A stretch of DNA of 64,000 bases from Capra hircus (lineage: Eukaryota > Chordata > Mammalia > Artiodactyla > Bovidae). A program made the position numbers and the translations under genes. Where the stretch lies: contig NC_030814.1 of assembly GCF_001704415.2 (NCBI RefSeq), positions 70,797,121 to 70,861,120 of the forward strand, given 5' to 3'. A model generated the notes under the pieces. It saw only the letters and a program-made list of their open reading frames with translations. It was not told the origin of the DNA and did no database searches. Positions 56,810-64,000 of the stretch are shown here, in pieces; within the stretch, counting starts at the first letter, position 1; each line of letters begins with the position of its first letter.

Positions 56810-58965
56810 CAGAAATTGAGGATATGTACAACATAAGAAAATCAATCAATATAATGCACTGCACTGGTAGAATGAAGGCAAAACACACACACACCATCTT
56901 GATGCAGGAAAAACATTCCACAAAATTCAGTAACCTTTCATGATAAAATTACAGAGCAAACCAGGAATAGAAGGAAATTTCCTTCTATTCCTTAACATGA
57001 TAAAGTACATTATGAAAAATCCACAGCTAATCTCATATTGAAGAATGAAAAACTGGCAGCTTTCCCCCTAAGATTAGGAACAAACAGGATGCTTGATTTT
57101 GCTACTTTTATTCAAGACTGTACTGGAAGTTGTAGTCAGAGCAATTAGGCAAGGAAAAGAAATAAAAGGCATTCAAACTAGAAAGCAAGAATTTTCTCAA
57201 TTTTCAAATGACATGACTCTATATATAGAAATCCAAACAACCATCAAAAATCAATTTGAACTTTTAAGTGAGTTTACAGTGTTTCAGGATACAAGACCAG
57301 CACATAAAAATCAGTTTTATTTTTACATGCAAGTAATAGAAAATATAAAAGGAAAATTCATGTACAATAGCATCAAAAAGTATAATGTATTTAAGGAGAA
57401 ATTTAACCAAGTAAGTCCAAGACTTATACACTGGAAACTACAAAGCACTGTTGAAATATATTAAAGAAGACCTAGATGTAAATAAATGGAAAGAACATTT
57501 GATATTCATGAACTGGAAGACATAGTATTGTTAAAATAACAATGCTACCAAAATTATCTACAAATTCAATACAATCTATCAAAATTCCAATAGCCTTTCT
57601 GCAGAAGTGGAAAAGCAGATCCTAAAATTCATATGTAATTGCAAGGGATCCCACACAGTGAAAACAATCTGGAAAAAGAACACATCTAGAAGAACATTTC
57701 CCAGGTTCAAAACTTACTACAAAGCTACAGTAATCAGAACAGTGTGGTACTGGCATATAGAAAAATATGTAGTTTAATGGAATCAAATTGAGAGTCTACC
57801 AAAAAAATTGTAAAATTGATTTTTTACAAGAGTAAAAAGACTGTTCAGTGGGGAAAATAGTCTCATCAGTGGCTAATGCTGAAACTACTGGATATCCACA
57901 TGCAAAAGAAAAAAACAATTATTCTGGACACCTACTTTACAACACATACAAAAATTAACTCTGAATGAATCAAAACCTAAAGGTAAGTGCTAAAACTATT
58001 TTTAAAAACTATAAAATTCTTAGAAGAAAACGTAGGTGAAAATCTGCATGACCTCGAATTAGGCAACATTTTCTTAGATATGACACAAAATACAAGCAAA
58101 CAAAGAAAATGTCAATGAATTGAACATCATTGAAATTAAGACTTTTGTGTATTGACAGACACTGGCAAGAGAATTAAAAGGACATCTCATAGAATGGAAC
58201 ATGATATTTGCAAATATTTTCTAAAAGCCTCAAGTCTGAAACATTTTTTAAAAAATTCGTAATGCAACACAATTGAATTAAAAAACACAATGCAATTAAA
58301 AGGGGGGCAAAGTAGACACTTCCCTAAGGAAAATATACAAACATCCAATAGCCAAATGAAAAGATGTTCAACATCATTAATCATAATGCAAGAAGTGCAA
58401 GTCAAAACCACAATGAGATATATAAGATCCATTATGTGATATAATAAATCCAAAAATAGCACATGGCTATGTTTTAATAACAGATGTTGGTAAGGATGTG
58501 AAGAAATTGAACCCTTGTGCATGAATGATGGAACTGTTAAAAGGTGCTGCTGCTATTGAAAACAGTTTAGTCATGTTAAATACAGAATTACCGTAGACCA
58601 AGAAATTCAACTCTTAGGTATATACCCAAGAGAACTGAAAACAATTGTTTACACAAAAACCTGTTCACACTGTTCAAAGAAGCACTAATCATCATAGCCA
58701 AAAGATGGAAACAACTCAAGTATCTATCACTCAGTGAATGGATACATAAAATGTAGTATATCCATACAGTGAAATATTATTCAGCAATAAAAAGGAATAA
58801 AATGTAGATACATGCCAAAACATGGATGAACCTTGTACACATTATGCTAAGTGAAGGAAGTCAGACACAAAGGTTATGCATTGTATGACTCCATTTATGC
58901 AAAATATCCAGAATAGGCAAGCCAAGAGACAGGGTTTGGAGACACTTAAAGACACCATAAAACCT
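56810..58965 (+). mobile_element. old L1 LINE, ORF2 3' half
   Basis: ORF2-like text with a decayed FSNDMTLYIEI (FADD box) at about 57195, later SLTIARTW-equivalent sequence and 3'UTR to about 58965, where the ERV begins. Heavily mutated; more diverged than L1-BT. Confidence 0.75.
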
Positions 58966-59754
58966 ATCTGTAACTCGGTATAACTCTTGTTCTGATATCA
59001 GATGCCCTAAATATCAAACCTGGGTTTGGGCAAACTACGATTTTCCTTGACAACCTCGTGTCCCTTTAGTGCTAAAAGCTTTAGCAAGTGGATGCTGCCT
59101 TCCTGTGAAGAGGCCTGAGGACAGCAAAAAAGCAAATCATCCACATATTGCAACAAAGTAGAATTTCTGGGAACTTTATATTATCTAGATCAGCCTTGAG
59201 GATTTGTGAGAAATAAGAACTCTCAGTAAAACCCTGAGGCATTACTGTCCAGGTGAATTGGCTTTATTCCAAGGTGAAGGCAAAAATGATACACAATAGT
59301 CCATCAGCTGAAATACTAAAAAATGCATTGCATAAATTGAATTACAGTGGAACATTTACATCCAGTGGGAATGGATGTTAGTAAAGTATGAGTGTTAAGA
59401 ACAGGGTGTGGCAAGATAACAACATTGTTTATTGCTCTGTGGTCCTCAGTAAACCTCCACCCTCAGCCCTCAGTTTTTCTCATTAGTAAAATAGGGATAT
59501 TATAGGAACTATTCCAAGAAATGGGTCTTTGAGACTTGTAATGTCCTATCATGGGCTTTATGCCATGAAAGGATTCTTTACTTATATTGCTTAATTCTGG
59601 GAAGGGGTTTTGAGGGATCTATTTGAATCAATGGATAGTACACTGTGAATTTTGTCAGTATCAATTGGCAATTTTGTCTATAACGAGGGCAGTAGTTGAT
59701 TTAATAAAGATAAATGATCAGTGTTTCCAGAATCGGCTCAGAGACAGAGCTGAT

Positions 59755-59767
59755 AAAAGATGTCAAA
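59755..59767 (+). repeat. 5' target-site duplication of the MFF retropseudogene
   Basis: AAAAGATGTCAAA here recurs at 60682-60694, right after the poly-A tail. Four A's of the 3' copy overlap the tail, so nine bases (GATGTCAAA) are unambiguous. The AT|AAAA context resembles the L1 endonuclease target TT|AAAA. Confidence 0.75.
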
Positions 59768-60685
59768 AAGGAGAGCCAGTGGGTGGTGGCCCTTGCTGGG
59801 GACCCTCCAGTGGACCCATGGGGACAGAAGTGGCTCTTAGTCTAGCACATGCATATTGAGGCAAGTTAAAGGATTTAATAGGAAGCTAAGAAGCAGAGAA
59901 TGCCAGAAAGCAAGCAGTAGTTAGTATACATTTAGTGAGTGGGGCAGCATTTCCTTCTACTGCTGCTGAGATGGCAGAAATTAGTCAAATTCAGTAGGAA
60001 ATGGAATATACCAAAGGTCAGTAAGTGAGGGTCCTGGAAAAATGAAAGATAGCACCAACAAATGCTGACCTGGAACAAGGATTCCAAGAAGGAGTTTCAA
60101 ATGCTAGTGTGATTATGCAGCTTCCAGAGAGAATTGTAGCAGGAAATAATGAACATTCTGTTTTCAAGACCAGCAGATTTCAAGACCAGACCTTACACAG
60201 TCAACTCCCTTTAAGCCTATGGAACTAAAAATACCACCTCCTGTACTTACCCTAAGTGAAAGACCACTACATTTTCTGGATTTAGAAGGACCTCCTCCAT
60301 TCCCTCAAAATGAAGAAATCCATGCAGTTGGCAGGCTAAAAATAAAGCTCTCTATGAGTGAAAATGCTGTTCACCAAAATGGACAGCTGGTTAGAACTGA
60401 CTCCATGTATGGCTTTTCAAATATATATGCAATGATTGAAGGAACTTCAGGAGACATGACAGTTGTAGATACAGCTTCATTATGACTACAGATAAATTAA
60501 ATAGATGTCTGCAGCTTCTGTAAGAGGAGAACAAAGAACATGCTAAAAATAAATGGTCATGTATACTGTAGCATTCTGGCTGCTTAATAGCTGGCTCTGG
60601 TTTTGCTGCTAGAGGTAACTTCAACTCAGAAATGTTGTCTCAATAGCTGGAAATATAAAGAATTTGCAAACTTAAAAAAAAAAAA
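59768..60685 (+). pseudogene. MFF: processed pseudogene of MFF (mitochondrial fission factor)
   Basis: Intronless and broken. MFF itself is a mitochondrial outer-membrane protein that recruits the fission dynamin DRP1. The parental start maps to the ATG at 59971 (MAEISQIQ), followed by a TAG at codon 9 and several frameshifts. Readable segments in order are: the leader AAFPS..AAEMAEI, DLEQGFQEGVSNASVIMQLP, ERIVAGNNE, and then 60219-60485, an open stretch with LTLSERPLHFLDLE and SMSENAVHQNGQLVR, ending SL*. The expected Arg codon after SL has become TGA, and the C-terminal coiled coil and membrane anchor are frameshifted. A 12-A tail (60674-60685) and flanking repeats mark L1-driven retroposition. 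It lies inside, and antisense to, an older ERV. Identification is from recalled human MFF. Confidence 0.87.
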
Positions 60686-60694
60686 GATGTCAAA
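60682..60694 (+). repeat. 3' target-site duplication of the MFF retropseudogene
   Basis: Second copy of AAAAGATGTCAAA, abutting the poly-A tail of the pseudogene; see the 5' copy at 59755. Confidence 0.75.
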
Positions 60695-62722
60695 GAGTCA
60701 CTTAATTCATCTGGTTGGCTGCTTTGATGACTACTGTCAAATTCCAGAATTATTTTCCCTTTTCAGAAGAAAGTAATTTCAGCATGATACTACTTTAAGA
60801 AGAATTATTAGCGTAATATATGAAGGGCAGTAGAGGAACTAAGGAGAAAAGAGTGTGTGTCTCTCAAAGGGCCCAAACAACAGGGGATCAGTTCACAGAC
60901 AGGAATCTCTTGTGAATCTCATTAGAGATCCCCATTATTTGAACTCAAGGAAGGGACTGCTTTCTAGTAGTGGGGTTGAGCATCAAGAGTGGCTCAGATG
61001 GACTAGAAGAGATCCATCTCAAATCTGGAGGAATGGTTCTCCAAGCTGATTAAGAGGAAGGATTGAGAAAAGCCCCTACAGTTCCTTGGAGCCCCACAAC
61101 TGGAAACTGGGAAGAAGTTGGAAAGACCGGTTAGAGGGCTGATGGTGCCTGAAATGCTTGAGTCTGTTAACAATCTCTTTTCCAGTGTCCTCTTTGCACT
61201 AATAACAGAAACTAGGAAGGTTTTTGTTTCTTTTAGGAAATTTTATTTGCTGAAATTTAAGATTAAGAATTTTGGCAGTTTTCCTTTTAGGTGACTCATC
61301 CAGAGTGTGAGAGAGCTGGTTTATCAGATTAACTAAATCTGGAGTGGACAGTTTCCCATTACACCCTGTTCCTTTTTACTAGATCCTTGTTCAGACCATT
61401 AATAATCAGAGTTAAATCTACATGAGTGGGATCAACATCTGAAAGAAGACCAGAATTCTCTTTAAAATAACCTGAAGTTGATTTTAATAGTGATGAACAG
61501 ATTCATCAGATGTTTGTATGTAAGCATGAGTTTTGTTCCTTTATTCCAATCCTTAAGCTTTGGAAAAGTGCTAGGAATTGCCCAATGAAGTCATCTAGGG
61601 ATTTCTTGGGCCTAATGGTATAAGTTAGAATGTTGCTCTCCTGGTTCTAATTCTAGACCTTTCAGGACTTTCCCAATCAGAAATTTTCATTCAATGCTGG
61701 CAATGGCCTTCACCAACAAGCTTATGATCTAACTGATATAGATCAAAGAAACAAGACTGGTAAGGCTGATATATTAAATTCCTTAGCAAATCTGTGAGGA
61801 TCTTTGTTTACTTTGAGAAACACTTTGAATAATGCTTATAGATCAGTTTTAGTCCAAAGAATACAAGAATTTAAGAGTTTAACCTCTGGATTCTCAGAAG
61901 GCTTACTTAATTCAAAGGGACAGGTTCTGAGGGGTTCAGAAGAAAATGGGATGAGGAGAGCTTCAGGAGGAAAGGGAAGTTCAGTGAGAAAATTAGTGTG
62001 GGGAAACTGAGGGTACAGAGGAGGAATAGGCAGTATAAAGGGGGAAGGGAAAAGGTGACCCTGGAGGCAGGGTCTGAGCACTAGTCCCCAGAAGAGGGGA
62101 GCAAGACAGCGCTAGATGCAGAGCCTGAGACAAAGAGGCTGGGGAAGAAGAACGTGAGTCTGCAGGAGCTATTTTCTCTTTCTTTAATCATTTGTTTGCC
62201 TCAGTTGATCTTAAAAATCTTACTTTGCAGAGAGGCAATTTTAGAACACCTGATCACCACCCTACACTGGGTCATTTGCCCCTTCCAACACAAACACAGG
62301 GCTCTATCATGTCAGGTTCTTAGCTGTGTGCAATAGAGGGTTGTGGTTGGTTGGTTGGTTTTCATCTCTCCTGTAGCATTTAGGAGGACAGGAAATTGAG
62401 CTCAGAGCCCCACTGAGGTAAATTCTATTAGCTGTTGCTTGATTTCAAGTTTCTTGTTTCTATGTCCAGATTCAGAGTCTGAATGAGTATATCTGATTCC
62501 AGGAGAGCAGTGAGGAGGCTGCAAATGGAAGCATCTGTTATTTTCTGGGAAGATTGTGTTATTTCTTTTGGGGAAACTCCTAAAACATAAGATAGAGGCT
62601 CAGACACCGAGAAACTGAAAGGATGCATGATGGGTTCTAGAGGGCCCTGCATACTTCAGCTTATACAAAGAGGAATCACTGGAGACCATGCATGCCACCT
62701 GCCCTGGGATTTCCACTCTAAT

Positions 62723-62933
62723 GTGCTGTGCTTAGTCACTCAGTCGTGTCTGACATTTTGTGAACCCATGGACTGTAGCCTGCCAGGCTCCTCTGTCCGT
62801 GGGGATTCTCCAGGCAAGAATACTGGAATGGGTTGCCATACCCTCCTCAAGGGGATCTCCCAACCCAGGGATTGAACTCAGGTCTTCTGCATTGCAGGCA
62901 GATTCTTTACAGTCTGAGCCACTAGGGAAGTCC
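62723..62933 (-). mobile_element. Bov-tA SINE with 12-bp target duplication
   Basis: The tRNA-Glu-like head (reverse of GGCTTCCCTGGTGGCTCAG-type) and the BovA body are present. TTCCACTCTAAT at 62711-62722 recurs exactly at 62934-62945, so the insertion is fully bounded. Confidence 0.9.
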
Positions 62934-62945
62934 TTCCACTCTAAT

Positions 62946-63184
62946 AGTTGACTTTATAGTTGTTGATGCCACAAAGCATGTGTTCGACTTGACAGTCAGC
63001 TAGATTGCCACACGGAGTTGCCATCTAGGTGAAAGCAGACACCAGCTTTAAAGGTCCCTAGTAGGTATTTTGTCAAGGATACCATTGAGAAGAGTTGGCA
63101 GATCTGAGAGGACTGGATGGCAATGAATAAGACAGAGAACAGGAGACACTGATCTTGGTCCAGAGAAGGTGAAAGTGGAACCAG
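62946..63184. other. unassigned stretch next to the ERV
   Basis: Could be the ERV leader or gag N-terminal end on the - strand, but no motif confirms it. Confidence 0.3.
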
Positions 63185-63440
63185 CAAAAAGTGGACTACA
63201 GCAGCTCAAACAATGGGTAAAGAAAATGTGATATATCCATACATCATATATTGTTCACTCATAAAAGACATAAAGGGACAAACATTGCAGTATGGATGAA
63301 CCTTGAAGATACTATGCTAAGTGAAAGAAGCTAGTCCCAAAAAAGCCAATGTTATATGATTCCATTTATATGAAATGTTAAATAGAGCAAATCTGTGGAG
63401 ACAGAAAGTGGATTAGTGATTGTTTAAGGCTGGAGGTGGG
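63185..63440 (+). mobile_element. old L1 3' end
   Basis: CAATGGGTAAAGAAAATGTG, ATGAACCTTGAAGATACTATG and ATGATTCCATTTATATGAAATG match L1 3' landmarks. Confidence 0.65.
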
Positions 63441-63629
63441 AGGAAGAAGTGACACTATTTCTTTCTTTTTTTTTTTGTTTTTTTTTTATATATATTCTCA
63501 GTATGTGAAGACATCACTTTTCTTTATTTTTTTTAATGTAAATGAAATATTTATTTCAACTAAATAGCAAAGAATGTCAGACTACATATAAAAGCTATAT
63601 TCAACTATATGCTTACAATAAAAGATGTG

Positions 63630-64000
63630 CTTTTTTTTCATTTTTTTATTGAAGGGTAACTGCTTTACAGAATTTTGTTATTTTCTGTCAAACCTCAATA
63701 TGAGTCAGCCATAGGTGTACATATATCTCCTCCCTTTTGAAACTCCCTCCCATCTCCCTCCCCATCCCACCCCTCTAGGTTGATACAGAGCCCTTGTTTG
63801 AGCTTTCTGAGCCATAGAGCAAATTCCCGTTGGCTATTTTACATATGGTAATGTAAGCTTCCATGTTACTCTGTCCATACATCTCACCCTCTCCTCCCCT
63901 CTCCCTGTGTCCGTAAGTCTATTCTCTATGTCTGTTTCTCCACTGCTGCCCTGTAAACAGATTGTTCAGCACCATTTTTAAGATTCTATATATACGCATT
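63630..64000 (-). mobile_element. L1-BT 3' end, running off the window
   Basis: Reversed L1-BT 3'UTR: poly-T start, TTGAAGGGTAACTGCTTTAC, GTCAAACCTCAATATGAGTC and CACCCCTCTAGGTTGATACAG, continuing past base 64000. Same 3' end as the copy at 14640-15023. Confidence 0.85.

Larger units (their letters stand above)
58966..62710 (-). mobile_element. decayed class-I (gammaretrovirus-like) endogenous retrovirus, pol to gag
   Basis: Read on the - strand, 59410-58966 carries a reverse-transcriptase core: FTWTVMPQGF, the catalytic YVDD at 59147-59136 and a following LLKLLALKGHEV segment. Upstream in the same sense, 59410-59754 recalls the N-terminal RT. Beyond the MFF insertion, 60720-61070 resembles the protease region and about 61170-61200 carries a broken nucleocapsid zinc knuckle (GHWKRDC). 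The proline-rich stretch at about 61840-62080 could be gag. Stops and frameshifts occur throughout, so nothing can be translated whole. No LTR, primer-binding site or env is recognised; the 5' edge above about 62600 is uncertain. The MFF pseudogene is a later insertion. Confidence 0.75.

Noticed and set aside
57093..57464. 123-codon + strand frame
   Set aside because: It is L1 ORF2 text (decayed FADD region), not a host gene.
60391..60624. 77-codon - strand frame
   Set aside because: It lies antisense to the MFF pseudogene and has no independent support.

Overview
The window is nuclear DNA from a ruminant, most likely a bovid. The evidence is the repeat content: at least fifteen BovB (RTE-clade) LINE copies, many ending in the pentamer CTGAA, about twenty BOV-A2 and tRNA-Glu-derived Bov-tA SINEs, and L1 copies of the cattle L1-BT type. 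I cannot tell cattle, sheep and goat apart from this sequence. No prokaryotic gene, CRISPR array or operon is present.

One functional protein-coding gene is evident, on the + strand: a KRAB/C2H2 zinc-finger repressor that I identify as ZNF354A (Kid-1/TCF17). A CpG-rich promoter lies at about 27.4-28.1 kb with two ZNF143/STAF-type motifs. It is followed by a 5'UTR exon ending at 27803, a start-codon exon (28868-28900), a 127-nt KRAB-A exon (33945-34071), a 96-nt KRAB-B exon (35023-35118), a 14.2-kb intron, and one terminal exon with the spacer and all fingers (49297-50861). The splice phases agree and give 606 codons. The protein has 13 intact fingers in groups of 4 and 9, separated by one degenerate finger still in 28-residue register.

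Region by region: 1-1.6 kb has no recognised gene. 1.6-27 kb is a graveyard of nested transposons: BovB in both orientations, two L1s with opposed ORF1 segments, a long L1-BT (7.7-15.0 kb) carrying BovB and SINE insertions, an older L1 carrying MLT1 and BovB, and a solo class-II LTR inside a BOV-A2 SINE. 27.4-51.2 kb is the gene, with repeats in its introns. 51.2-56.5 kb has no gene and includes one BovB with a perfect target duplication. 56.8-58.96 kb is an old L1. 58.97-62.7 kb is a decayed class-I endogenous retrovirus on the - strand, interrupted by a processed pseudogene of MFF (mitochondrial fission factor) on the + strand. 63.2-64 kb holds two more L1 ends.

The genes do not form a pathway together; the relationship seen is a single KRAB zinc-finger gene embedded in, and interrupted by, successive waves of retroelements. 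Many insertions have readable target-site duplications, so their relative order can be worked out. I found no convincing undescribed biological system. The most unusual items are the MFF retropseudogene inside the ERV, the 472-codon chimeric antisense frame over BovB/L1/SINE, the in-register dead finger, and the triple target repeat around the L1-BT. Family names for repeats and human gene comparisons are from memory, not from a search.
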